Of a stretch of 64,000 nucleotides of DNA, positions 28,698-41,019 are shown piece by piece. The notes beneath the pieces are model-generated. The model searched no databases. It had not been told where the DNA came from and worked only from the letters and a program-made list of their open reading frames with translations. Source of the stretch: Warburgia ugandensis (taxonomy: Eukaryota > Streptophyta > Magnoliopsida > Canellales > Canellaceae); the NCBI GenBank assembly GCA_035236585.1, contig CP141132.1, forward strand, positions 43,403,880 through 43,467,879. Direction: 5' to 3'. Position 1 is the stretch's first letter. Each line of letters opens with the position of its first letter. The translations under genes and the position numbers were made by a program.

Positions 28698-31434
28698 GAC
28701 TCTATTGGAGTATAAAAGCAACAAATACAAATCGATCCTAAGAAGACTCTTTAATAAATGGAGTTAGCTAAAACCTAAGTTACTTTACTCTAACTAGCTA
28801 GCATTCAAAGAAAGGAAAGAGAACTAAAGTAAAGTAAATAAACTAAGCAAGGAAAGAAAGAAATGAAGCAAACAAGGAAAGTAAGCTAACTAATAAAGAA
28901 AAGAAACTATCTCATTAATGGATTGTTTATAATGAACTGAAATACAATAAAGTAAGTAAAAGAAATAAAGCAATTAAATTGAGATTTCCATCAAGTGTCC
29001 ACTGTAGGTGTCCTTAATTGTGTCACCCAACTAGGTTATTTATACGTCCACTTCTTTTTCCTAGGCTTGAATGCTTCTTTAGGGCTCTCTTTGTTGTGTC
29101 ACTCAACAAGGGCTTGTACACTTCTCTTCAACCCATACAACACTAAAGATACCACAAAGCTTTTCTCTTCTTTACACCAACATTCTATAAACACAAAATA
29201 AATCTCAAACCACTTTAAGAGGGAAAGAATCCTTGGCTTCCATGATAAAAGGCACAAGGAGCTCTTTCTTTCCTTTTTATTCCCAAAATCCAAAGGAAAA
29301 TAAAAGATGAAAGGTGAAAGGGAGTATGCATGTAAGGATATAGAAGGGAGGGAAGGCTACTGCATGTAAGAAAGAGAGGATGGATGATAATGGGACCTGC
29401 AAATGTGAGGAATAAGGCTTAAGTGTGAGTCTAAAGAAGGAGAGAGGAGTGAGCATTCAAGTGCTTAAGGGTTAAGGCATGCAAGAAACATGGCCATGGG
29501 GTAGCGAGTAGGGCTAGGAGAGGGGTGAAAGGAGTAGGCATGTAAGAGAATGGTCGAAAGTGTGGTATCTAGAATGTGCATGCAAAGAGGTAAGGTGTGC
29601 AAGGTTTAGAAGGTGGGTGCGTGCAAATTATAAGGTAATGGTGAAGGGTGTGTATGAGGAGAATGAAGAAGATGCACAGAAGGAAAGAGAGGAGGGGGAT
29701 GAGAGAGGATGGGAGAAAGAAACAAGGGAAGTGGGGAAGTAGTTTAAAGAGACTTACCTCTTCTCTCGTGGATGTTAATGTGTGGATCAATGGGAGAGAG
29801 ATGAAAGTGATCTCTCTCCCTCTGCTTCTCCTAAGTGGAGCTTTCCACTAAGGAAGGGAAGAGATCTTTTTCTCCTTGTTCTTCCCTTTATTTAAAGTTT
29901 TTCTATGGTTGAAGCCCTAAGAATGGATGGCTGAGATCACAAGAAAAAAGGAATGATGAATGGCCAAGATTTAAGGGAGAGTAGAAGGGAGGAAAGAGAA
30001 ATAGAAGTGGGGAGGACTTCAATATGGGACAAGTATGGGATGTGTGATGCTAGTGGAATAGAAGGAGATTTGGTTAAGTGGAAAGAAATAAGGTAGGGAT
30101 GGAATAAGAATAGGTAGGAAGGAAAAAATAGAAAGGAAGTGGAGAAAATCAAGGATGGTAGGAATGGAAAGCCACTAAGGAGGGGGTGTGTGTGCTTGAA
30201 GTTCGGAAACTCTGAATGAAAACTAGACCTTTGAATAATTGGGATGGTGGAGTTCTTTCCTCCTTGGAGTTTTTCCTTGAACACTCATGGAGTGGGTGGT
30301 TGCTAGTGTTTGTGGCTTTTCTTTGCTTCATTTCTAGTCACTGGATCATCATTGCCCTACCTTGAGTAGATGAGATTCTATTGAAGTTTTCTTATCCTAA
30401 AAGATCTTCTTTAATCTTTTTCTCTTCCCCATTGGATTAGATTGCATTAGAGTGGATGGCCTAGATTCCTTCAAGATTTCCTTATCTACTCTAGGTTTCT
30501 CCTTCTTTTCCTCCTAGCCCACCATTATTTTCTCTAGTCAATGGAATTCAAGGAGAGTTGGATGTCCATCTTTGAAGTGGACATTTTCTTCCTAAAATGT
30601 TGGAGGCCAGCCCATCAAAAATATCTCCACAATGGGGCTTTAATCGAGACCTCATTGCATATTATCTTTCCATTGGTCCATCCTTGTTTGAGTGAGTGTT
30701 CATTGGATGCCGAGGTTATGCATGAAAGAATAGAACTTGGCCTTTAATGCTTGAAAAGTAAGGATGCTTTCCAACCATAGATTTCTTGTAAATTGTCTTT
30801 ATCTTCACTCCCTTATTTTCTCTAATTGTATCCCTTATTTTTCTCATTTAAAAACATGGGATTAATTGTGACTCACCACCTTGCATACAAAAAATTGAGT
30901 AGCTCTTTAGGTGGTCTTCTCTTTTTGTTGATTAGGAGAGAGAGTGTAAGGAATATATCTCATGTAAGCTACAGTCTTCTAACTTGTTTTATTTCAGAAA
31001 AGCTCTCATTATATGTGATTCCAATACATGTGATTTGATCTTTCCCTAGAAGTTTCCAATTTGGTGGAACACTTTCATGCAAGCATGAGAAGTTTTATCA
31101 CCTTACTTTTGATACAAACACCCTTTTTAGTAAGGATAATGTCAATGTTCCTCTTAGGGTTTTCGACTACTCTAACTTTGATAATCGCAACCACTTTTAT
31201 TCTGAACTTCCAAAAGTTCATGTTTGGCATGTAGGCCCATGATGTATCTTGGACTCTAAACTTGTTCTTTTTTAGGATTCTTATTACCAAAAATACCCTT
31301 TTCTCATTTGTACCCTGGACCCGAAAAATATAGAATTAACCCTAATTAGTGATATTTATGGAAAGTGCAAGGGCTAAACCTATTAGATATAGAGCTATGT
31401 GTGTAATATTTCTATATATATATATATATATATT
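28670..31434 (-). mobile_element. 5' LTR of gag-only element (family E)
   Basis: This LTR lies between the PBS and a start region near 31434 that matches the other LTR piece at 26340. A TATA box (GTATAAATAACC on the minus strand, near 29046) would give about 2.4 kb of U3 and 0.4-0.6 kb of R/U5. From about 29300 to 30180 the plus strand is strongly purine-rich. No gene is supported; ORFs in this stretch are low-complexity. Confidence 0.5.
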
Positions 31435-32467
31435 GATACAAACACCCTTTTTTAGTAAGGATAATGCCAATATTCCTCTTAGGGTTATCGACTGCTCTGA
31501 CTTCGATAATCGCAACCGCTTTTATTCTTGTAACAGCCCGAGGGCCCATACCCTGCAACGATATTGTCCGTGCCGGAGTGCCCATACACCACGCACGGTT
31601 TTGTTCTTCCCCAGTTGCCCAGGGAAAAGGCCTCGTTCCGTGTATCAGAGTGCACAGCAGACACGATATTGTCCTCTTTAGGTCCCTCACCACTCCGGGC
31701 TTCACCCCTCAAGGTTTTGTTCCCTTAGGTCCCTCACCCCTCTTGGGCTTCACCCTTCGGAAGGCCTCGTTGCAAGGGAAGTCCTCATCACTCTTATCAA
31801 GAGCCCAGTAACTTTTCCCTTAGCGATGTGGGACTAACTCTCAGTCTTTCACCTTGCCTAAAAGCCTGCCAGCCCTCTTGGCCCGCCCTCATCGGCCAAG
31901 GCTTCACAATTCTGAACTTCCCAAACTTCATGTTTGGCATGTAGGCCCATGATGTATCTTGGACTCTAAACTTGTTCTTTTGTAGGATTCTTATTACCAA
32001 AAATACCCTTTTCTCATATGTACCCTGGACCTGAAAAATATAGAATTAACCCTAATTAGTGATATTTATGGAAAGTGCAAGAGCTAAACTTGTTAGGTAT
32101 AGAGCTATGTGTGTAATATTTCTATATATATATATATATATATATTGATACGAACACCCTTTTTAGTAAGGATAATGTCAATGTTCCTCTTAGGGTTTTC
32201 GACTGCTCTAACTTTGATAATCGCAACCACTTTTATTCTGAACTTCCCAAACATCATGTTTGGCATGTAGGCCCATGATGTATCTTGGACTCTAAACTTG
32301 TTCTTTTTTAGGATTCTTATTACCAAAAATACCCTTTTCTCATTTGTACCCTAGACCCAAAAAGTATAGAATTAACCATAATTAGTGATATTTATGGAAA
32401 GTGCAAGGGCTAAACCTGTTAAATATAGAGCTATGTGTGTAATATATATATATATATATACATATAT
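31111..32467. repeat. Tandem triplication of the LTR start, about 325 bp units
   Basis: Three copies (31111-31434, 31435-32146, 32147-32467) each start GATACAAACACCC or GATACGAACACCC and end in a (TA)n run after AGAGCTATGTGTGTAATAT. Without its 380-bp insertion and 5-bp duplication, the middle copy is about 327 bp. The matching LTR piece at 26040-26340 has one unit. Similar 67-73 codon minus-strand ORFs in each unit are repeats of each other without a recognised product. Confidence 0.9.
31529..31908 (+). mobile_element. TRIM-like solo LTR, 380 bp
   Basis: It is bounded by TGTAACAGCCCG and GGCTTCACA and flanked by a perfect 5-bp target-site duplication ATTCT (31524-31528, 31909-31913). Inside are GATATTGTCC and GCGATGTGGGACTAA, motifs I recognise from small terminal-repeat (TRIM) LTRs widespread in plants. 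It is far more GC-rich than its surroundings. Removing it and one ATTCT restores continuity with the neighbouring tandem units. Strand follows the usual TGTAACA start. Confidence 0.8.
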
Positions 32468-33355
32468 CAACCTCCTCTACCTCATGTTTAGATCATGCTG
32501 TAAGAAAATATATTTGAGGATTTTGTGATCAGTTAATACCTCAAATTTTTTTGCATAAAAATAATGTATCCATACTTTTAAGGTAAAGATTACCTTTGCT
32601 AGCTCGAAATCATGGGTTAGATAATTTACCTCATGCTTTTTCAAATGTCTAAGGCATAGGAAATTACCTTTCCATTTTGCATCAATATGCATTCCAGTCT
32701 TTTACTTGGAGCATCATTGTATGTTATAAATCTTCCAATGCCCAACAGTAAAGTGAGTACTGGCGCAATGGTTAGCCTCCTCTTCAATTCATGGAAGCAT
32801 ACTTTACATGCATCATCCTAATGAACCTCCAATCCTTCCTAGTCAACTTGGTTAGGGGCAAGGCAATTTGTGAGAAATGATTCAATGAACCTACAAAAGT
32901 ATCCTATAAGTCTTAGGAAACTTTGTATTTCTGACATGGTCTTCAAATTTTTCTACTTCCTATACTTTTGCTGGGTCCACAATAACACCATTTTTAGCAA
33001 TGATATGGCCTAGGAAGTTAACCTCTTCAAGCTAGAATTAGCAGTTGTTGAACTTCACATATAATCGTTGTTCCCTAAGCGCGCCCAAGACTATGCATAA
33101 ATGCTCTCGATGTGCCCCATAACTTTTTGAAAATACTCAAATGTCATCCATAAACACTATCACAAATTTTTCCATAAAAGTTCTAAACACCCTATTCATC
33201 AAAGCCATGAAAGTTGTTGGAGTATTTGTCAACCCAAAGGGCATGACTCAGAACTCATAATGTCCATACCTAGTTTGAAAGGTCATCTTTTGGATATCCT
33301 CTACTCTCCTTTGAGTTGGTGGTATCTAAACCTTAGATCAATCTTGGAAAAAATT
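32468..33355 (-). pseudogene. T1 Tekay-like pol fragment: RT end and RNase H
   Basis: On the minus strand about 33340-32900 is the second half of a Ty3/gypsy reverse transcriptase in several broken frames (a decayed fingers/palm region, then SFLRLIGYFCRFIESF). RNase H follows: [29 protein letters not shown] and FEVLTDHKILKYIF at 32690-32480. It stops at the (TA)n beside family E. It is the downstream half of the element whose first half lies at 58939-60780; T2 inserted between them. The order on both sides matches the RT region of T2 itself, which guides the join. Confidence 0.85.
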
Positions 33356-33780
33356 TGTGATGACCTGGGTTTTTGTAACACATTTTGTAATATATTTTGA
33401 AAGGCAAGGCTCTTAGTAGTAAAAAAATTTCGCAAAACAAAGCAGCAAAAATTCTTTTCTATGGAACTTGTTTTGTAAAACCCAAGTCATCACTTCATAC
33501 ATAACTTAAGTAGAACTTTGTACAAGATAAAATTCCATTGAAGGAATATACTTTTATTACATTCCAGAATCCATCCAGTGGTTCACAGTACAGCCAAATC
33601 TATTACAATACTTATCCAAATTACATAATCTAAAACTCAAAGCTCACCATACAATGAAACTCTCATTACAATACAATACTCTCAAACAATGAAAAATACA
33701 TGTCTTCAAGGGGTATACCTTGAAGATTATTCTCTTCAAGTCTTCTATCGTCTTGAGCTCCTAACTTTCCTTCCATGTAT

Positions 33781-33811
33781 CTGAGATATTGCAACATTTA
33801 CAATATCTCAG
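33781..33811 (-). other. Conserved hairpin, T2 3' LTR copy
   Basis: CTGAGATATTG and its perfect reverse complement CAATATCTCAG enclose 9 nt, 425 bp from the LTR terminus. Confidence 0.7.
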
Positions 33812-36300
33812 CAAGCAATGCTTGGTAGGGGATTCAAGAAGCATAACAATTGACAATATAATTCTAATACTTCATAATCCCGTTATCCCTAAACATATTC
33901 ATGTCTCTACTCTTTACTTTGTAATATATGTACATCCACATACATACTATACATGGGTAAATCAGTTAAATTTATGAAAGTAGTCAAATATCATTCCCAA
34001 CTAAGCTGATCAATTCTTTCCATTATGAGAATTTAGTATTTCAGCTAATCCTTCACTGGGAATTACCCTTCTTAGGAAATATTGGTAATATATAATTACC
34101 TAGCATTTCATCATGCTAAAACATAAGGCATTTCACTATGCCTACTCTCATTTGCATCATAGTGCAAAATAATCAAAGAGCTACCATGTTGTAGTCTAAT
34201 CCGTACTAGCGTCCTCAAATTACTGCCCTATTCACCACTGATACCATGATGGAAAATATTATGTCACTGCCTGTATAGGGAGACAGGACTTTTATAGTGG
34301 TGGCCTTCCCATAATTACCCCACCTGACTTTTAGCCTCTCATAGGGCAACGTATCATCAAATCATCAAATTTCAAGAAGCGGGTAGCCAAACCCTCAAAA
34401 CTTCTCTAGCATAGCATCCCGTAGGCTTATGCCTATTAAAGAAAAATCACAAGCCTCCAAGCTTATATGTAAAATAGATTTTATACATATCAGACAATCT
34501 GTTTGTTTACTTAGGGCTGAAATATCTTCTAATTCCCTATTCACTTAGAGTCTAGTCCTTAACTATTTTATATGTGTTTGGTTGGATCATAAGGGTTCCA
34601 AGGGATTTAATACAAGTATTAGCATTACTCTTGTCAACATAAGGTCATGGGTTCAATCATGTACATCCCATGTAAATGCATTCATCAAATCCTCCTACCT
34701 TCAAGTAGTGATCCCTTTTCCCAAATCTTCCATGATCCTAACTGATGTATGCAATCTATACATCCATACATACTGTCAATATATATAAATTATGAACAAT
34801 CATATTGATCACTAGATCTGATGTTTAGAATGATCTTTAAATCATTCATATCTAAGGATTTTCTATCTCTAAGTCTTTGTGCATCCACCTTGATTTTGAT
34901 CTTTCATAGATCTTTTGATTGACAATCTATACTTGTTGATAAAGATCAAGGTCCTAGATTTTTTATCATCTAGTTCTTCTTTCATCTAAGTTCAGTTATT
35001 GGGTCATCCCTGAGGAGGAGGATCTTGGTTTTCTTCCTTTAATCATCTTTGATCAAGGGTTTGGATTATCTAATCTAATGAACTAGATTTGATCTATAAC
35101 ATGCATACTAATAAACATGTATACTATATACAATACAATATTCTTATTCTTATTGTTCTTAATCATTCAAGATCTAATGGATCTTGTTTGATCATCCTTA
35201 TCATACTTACAGTTTTTATTAGGGTTAGATAATTTACTAACCTTTTATGGTCTTACTATTATTATTCAACCAGTTAATGTTTTACTGGTTGGAGGTAACT
35301 TAATTTCAGCCCAAGTCTAGACTACTCTTCTTATTTCCAATTGGCTAAGGCTTACTAGCTGAATGGGTGAACACAAAGTGGTAACTTCAATCCTCATGTA
35401 AGGAGGCATTTAGACCTCACAAACGTCAACGGAACGTAGGGCAAGAGCAAGGCTCTATTAGGCAACCCTTAACCATTATGTTCAACCTTCACTAGAGTGA
35501 CCTTAGCTCAACCTTTCATAATGTTCCTATAAGCATGTTGACCCTAAGTACTCTTTCTAATTGATTTTAATTAAGTCCATGAACATTTACAATGTCATTC
35601 ATAGGGTTTATTATTCTCCTAGTTTGGGCCAAGGATTTGATAATCCTTATATTGTCCTACTAATTATAGCCCTTACTAATTAAGTCCAAAATAATCCACT
35701 CTTATTTGTGTCATGAAACTCTACTTTCTTATTAGATTCCATTTTTGGTGTCTTATGCTCTTTATCTCATAACATGCAAATCTACTAATGAAATTTAACC
35801 ATAAATGAATTATAAATTTAAAGCATAAAAACTACATAATTGAACAACTTAATGATAATGATACAAGGTACTTAGAATTACACTGGCATGATTTCCAACT
35901 AATATACCCTAATAACTCAATTTTAAACTAACACGGACCCAAGGTACAATCTCATACTATAGCATAATCTTACATGAAATCCTAGCATGGTCCTAAGTTA
36001 CAATGGCATGAAATCATACTAACTTGGTCCTAAGTTACACTTGCATAAAATCACACTAACATGCCCCTAAGATAATTAAATCTAGCAACCTATTATAACA
36101 ATCTAATCACATATCATGCTAAAGTCTAAAAGTTGCACTAGCATGCTTTATAACATAAATCACATTTAAAATGCTATTATTAATTAATAGAAAATGAAAC
36201 TAATTACATTAATATTTATAGAAACCTTTACTTATGATCCAACCATTTGATTTTAGATCTTTTCCTTTTAATCAAGGGTTTTAATTATATTTAGGGGTTT

Positions 36301-36660
36301 TTCTTCATTAAGGTCCAAAGGTCATATTGCTTTGTTTTTGTCATATCCAATCCATGATCTCCCTGAATTTCATCATATTAACATTCATTCAATCCATCCC
36401 AATGATCTTATCACACTTGATCTCATTGATCAAGTGGGTCCCTTTGTATATGTATATATATATATATATTTTTTGGGTTTTTCTTTATTAAGGTCCAAAG
36501 ATCATATTGCTTTGCTTTTGTTACATTCAATCCATGATTTCCCTGGATTTCATCATATTAACACTCATTCAATCCATCCCAAGGATCTAATCACACTTGA
36601 TCTCATTGATCAAGTGGGTCCCTTTGTATTTTTAGGATTTTTCTACCATAAAGGGTAGAT
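36301..36660. repeat. 180-bp tandem duplication inside T2 3' LTR
   Basis: Two units with a period of exactly 180 bp start at the TTAAGGTCCAAAG blocks (36308, 36488) and share TTGATCTCATTGATCAAGTG. A (TA)n run follows unit 1. Other C copies have one unit (for example 49296-49450 and, inverted, 52775-52960). The T2 5' LTR lacks this part through a deletion. Confidence 0.9.
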
Positions 36661-38444
36661 CCCTTAATATATCTCAGATATGTCCAAATAAACCATAGAT
36701 ATCACTTTATTTCAATAGTATATCATTATTAAAATAGATTACCAAGGTCTGATCACCTCAGATCTTGAAGATCTTGGCAATTGAAAACTTATTTCCTAAA
36801 TACAGAATGTTTCATCAGATATTTTCTCCATTTTATTATTTCATAAGAAACTAGAGGTTGTAAGCTTTCGATAGCTTCTTTTCAATCTCAATTTGGAGAT
36901 CATATGACTCCTAAATTGAGTTTGGAAGTCCACAGTCCATTCCTAGGGCCAAGATCTGATCTGGGCCCATTGGAATGGACGGCCCAGATTGTTCAGGCAG
37001 AGCGTCAGGGTGGAACACTCTGGTCGTCATGCGCCCATCACCAGGACACATGACGGACACTCCCTCCCGGGACCGTGGCTTATGTCCAGTCGTCCCGTTG
37101 GGACGACATCGCGCACGTGGCACTCATGCAAAAATGCTACCATTTGCGACATTTCTGTGCGATGTTTTGCACGCCGTCCTTGGGACCCCGATTTGATCAG
37201 GAGATCAAACAGTTCGTTCTGGACTATCTAATCAATCCCTTTCAATTGAGGGCCCAAAACTTAATAGAATTTGGTGAAAAAATTTCCCTAGGGGTTTTGG
37301 ACCCTTCTAGATCGATTGGTATGGTTAGATTTTCCATCTGAGCCCTCAAACATCATGAATTGAAGATTTTAATATTTACTTTATTTTTACAATATTTCAC
37401 CCAAATCAAATTTCAGTAAAATAAAATTTTCATTAAACAATAATAAATATGTCTAGGAAGTATTCCACCTATCTGATTAGAGAAAAACATTGGTTATATA
37501 GTCCAATTTAAGAGAATACCAATTTTGATGATAAGATAGCCCAAGATCCACTTATCTTGTGATTTCCGTTGTTTGAACTATTGGATCTTGAAATTTCTTT
37601 GGGTGTTTTGTAGCTAAGGTATGTTAGGAGATTTTAGATGGTGAGATCCGTGATATTTGATCTGAAAGTGAGTGCCTAATTGAATTTAGGTCTCTTGTTC
37701 CAATCTAGAGAGAGGGGAGAGAAAATGAAAGAGAGAGATTTTTTGGGAGTTTTGGAATTTTTGGAATGGATCTATGTCTAGTTTTGTAGGGAAAGTCAAG
37801 ATAATTTCGTGGGAATTTTGTGAACATTTTTAGAGGATTTTTGGGGGTGTATTTATAGGCATTTTGGGTCTTTTTTCATGATTATGAGTAATGATTATGG
37901 TTTATTTTTTTATTATTTAATTAGCAATGGATTCTCTACCTCCACCTTTTTTCCCAAGACCAGCTGGTAGGGGTTTAACCCATGATTTCACATGGGCTGG
38001 CCACAGGATTCCTTTTTGGGTCCCTTGTGGGCCCCATGTGGGCATACATAGTGTAAAAAGACCATTTTGTCCTTTATGTATAAAAATTAGGGTTTGTTCC
38101 CATGATCTCATAATTGAGCATACTTAGTGGCATTGGATTCGTATTTCTCAGCACATTTTATATTTTGATGTCTCAGATCTTGATTTTGGATAAAATTACT
38201 ATTTTACCCTTTTTGTCCATAAAATAAAGAAAATTAAGGATTTTTCATATGAATTCAGAATTTGTTGTGCTTACAGTCATTTTGAAGGGTTTGCTGAGTT
38301 CAATTTCAATTATACATGTCTCATCCCTTGATTATACTTTCATAAGAAGCACATTCTAAATAACCATAATATTCCAGCATAGAATTTCTGAAACTCAAAC
38401 TTTATTGATTTTCTCAATCAATTACGAAAATTGGGGTTATTACA

Positions 38445-38459
38445 ATCTTCCCCCCTTAC
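38445..38459 (-). promoter_or_regulatory. Polypurine tract of T2
   Basis: The minus strand reads GTAAGGGGGGAAGAT and abuts the 3' LTR start. It is preceded by TTTTGAGAACAAAATTATT, the usual sequence context at the end of Tekay-like internal regions. Confidence 0.9.
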
Positions 38460-38499
38460 AATAATTTTGTTCTCAAAATTTGTAATACAATACTTAATC

Positions 38500-41019
38500 T
38501 GTAATGACTCCAATTTTGTAACATTGAAATCCCAAGTTAGCAATGAAAAGTACACTTTTTGAAGATAAGGGTATTTTGGTCATTTCACTATTCACCCTGA
38601 CTGAACCCAGAAATTTGGTCCTAAAAATGGTACCATTAGGTGCGTCTCATAAAAAGGAATCCAACAAGACCAAAATCACCCAAAACAAAGTTAAAATGAG
38701 CAAGTTATGGCCCTTTGAAGTTGAGGGGCAAAAATGTAATTTTCATTAAAAACTGATTTAGCCTGAAAAACACAGTGGCCCATTTTGATACGGGTACCCC
38801 CTTTCTTCAACCTCCTAGAGGGTTCTAGAACGGCGGTGTTTGGAGGAGAAATCACCGCCATTCTAAAGGTTTCTCCACCGTCATTCAAGGGCAGTGAGAG
38901 CCCCCTCCAAAACCCTCTTATAGCTCTATAAATAGAGCTCTTGGGAGCCTCTAATGGCAGCCCAAAAGCTTGGAAAAAACCTATTTTGGAGAAGCAACCA
39001 AGAGGATAAACGTGGAGAAAAACCCAGCAACGAACCAGGTATGCCTAAAATCCCTCAAAACCCGTCTTCCCCTTTCTCCTAGGCTAAGTTTCCCTAAGTT
39101 TTTGCATGTGAAATCATGTAAAACAAAGCCCTAGAGCATCACAAAGGACCTAGGGACGATCCCTGGGCTGCACTGGTTCAACAAGGTCGAACCAAGGCGT
39201 CCCGAGGATGCCCTAATTCCCCACTGAACGAAACACATTCTATGCGTTGAGAGAACCAAATGGGCGCGCCCGTGGATGCGCCCGCAAATGAAAACATCGG
39301 GCGGGAATCCAGTGCGTCTGTAGACGCGCTTGCTAAGGTGCATGCTGCTGACGCGGGACGCATTAGCATCCCAGGCTCCCACCTCGTTCGTTTGACCCTT
39401 TTATGTACACTTGGCACTAAAAAGGCTATAACTTGAGATCTAAGGCTCTGATTGAGGCGCCGCGAAAGGCATTGTGTCTGTGTTGACGACGCGGACACAC
39501 CCAAACTATAAAATACCTAATCAAGACCCAATCTAAGGTGAACACAACCCTTAGACTATGATAGTGGCGCGGGGCCACTAAATCCTTGAAAACTTGATGA
39601 TACCAAGGCCTAATTAGGACCCTAGGACACCCATAGGCATGGGGATGAACCCTTAATGCCTAAGTAGTAAGACCAACCACTCTAAAACCTATAAAAGATA
39701 GGCCAAACTAACCTTGTTGCCTTAAACCATGTTCAAGAGCATACGAGGACAAGGGGATTAGTGCGACCTAGCCAGGTAGGTGCTCTATCGCTACTAGACT
39801 TTTAAAAAGAGCCATGATTGTTTGAGACTGCATGTTTTAAGTATACGTATATGACTTGTTTAGCATATAAATAAATTTAGCATGCCTATGATAAATACAT
39901 TATGCATAGACATGTTTTGCAAATAATTGCATATATTGCATGATTTGTGAGCATTGAGTTCTTGCAAAATTGCATGTCCTTGAGGGTCACCAAAAGACGC
40001 TGGAGTGCCCAAAAGATGCGAGGGTAGGCAGTTGTGAGGGCCAGGTAGTTGTGAGGGACCCAAAGAGGACAAGTTTTGAAAAAGAGATGTTTTTGCTTGT
40101 TTGATCGTATATGATTTGGGCTAGTAAGCTGGTGGGCGCTATGCCGAGAGGTTGGGGTGGCCTCCCAGCCTCTACCACTACTAGGTGGATTTGGTACCAC
40201 GCCCAAAAAGGGCATGTCCCTACGTCGACTGCATGTGGTACAGGGGGCTACCACTGGTGTCACGGCACTGGGTCGATGTGTCATATGCCCCATGGAGGCT
40301 ATGACAATGTGTCCCTAAGTACCCGAGGACCAGACGGCGGCGAGGTCGTGGGCATAGTTGGGCCCTATGGTTTCATGGACTTACTTGCATTGCATATGGC
40401 ATGACATGAGGTTGGTCGACCATACCAAATATCCATGAGTTGGATTCAGTTGAGCATCTTATGCATATCATTATGTTTATGATATATGATACTTTCGACT
40501 TGGATTATGCTATTCTTTAAGTCGTTAGTATTTCAATTCGATAGTGGTTTTTAATATCGATATTGAACGTGATTGTTTGAACATGCACATGTTTTTAAGA
40601 GCATATGATTTTAAACATAGCATGCATTGCAAAACTAGTAGTGATAGACTCCTACTGAGTATAGTATATGCTCACCCAATCCTCAACATTTTTCAGACAC
40701 AAAGTAAACACTTAAAGACGAGGTACGCCTATGACAGAAGACACCCAGACTAAGTAAGTAAACCCCTACCTTATCTTTCAATGTTACTTGATTGTAGTTA
40801 CTCTCTATAGCTAAGGCTGTGACTAACACTTTCTTGGGAATAGATTCAATTTAAAACTATGCCATGGCTAGATAATTGGAAAATGTGTTTTGACACTCGG
40901 GGTTTTATGCAAAAGATTGTTTTCCAAAACGAAAAAGATTTTCATGCATTTCATATTTATAAAATAAGAGATCTCGCCTTTTTATCAAATTTGCATCATA
41001 TAAAACCCGGGTCGTCACA
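38500..41019 (+). mobile_element. Solo LTR of family A (2520 bp) inside T2
   Basis: It starts TGTAATGACTCC and ends CCCGGGTCGTCACA, flanked by a perfect 5-bp duplication TAATC (38495-38499 and 41020-41024). It lies opposite to T2, between the chromodomain stop codon and the polypurine tract. A TATA box (CTCTATAAATAGAG, 38924-38937) gives a U3 of about 0.43 kb; a GC-rich stretch covers about 39170-39510. Its right part matches 1-1207. The remaining ORFs here are chance readings. Confidence 0.95.

Larger units (their letters stand above)
33356..38444 (-). mobile_element. T2 3' LTR (family C, 5089 bp)
   Basis: The LTR begins (minus strand) TGTAATAACCCCAATTTT right after the polypurine tract and ends CAGGTCATCACA. 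It includes a TATA box near 37847, a GC-rich island at about 36960-37190, a 180-bp tandem duplication at 36301-36660 and the conserved hairpin at 33781-33811. Five kilobases is at the long end for Tekay-like LTRs. No coding sequence is supported inside. Confidence 0.9.

Noticed and set aside
29560..30331. Several ORFs in the purine-rich LTR stretch
   Set aside because: Low-complexity Lys/Glu/Arg or Ser/Phe/Pro compositions on opposite strands with no domain.
31075..32326. Three similar 67-73 codon minus-strand ORFs starting MVIRIL
   Set aside because: They repeat because the DNA is tandemly triplicated; there is no recognisable domain, and the single-copy relative at 26040-26340 does not keep the frame.
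39131..39504. Overlapping ORFs in the GC-rich part of LTR A (also 36911-37341)
   Set aside because: They arise from local GC richness with few stop codons; not conserved in the partner copies.
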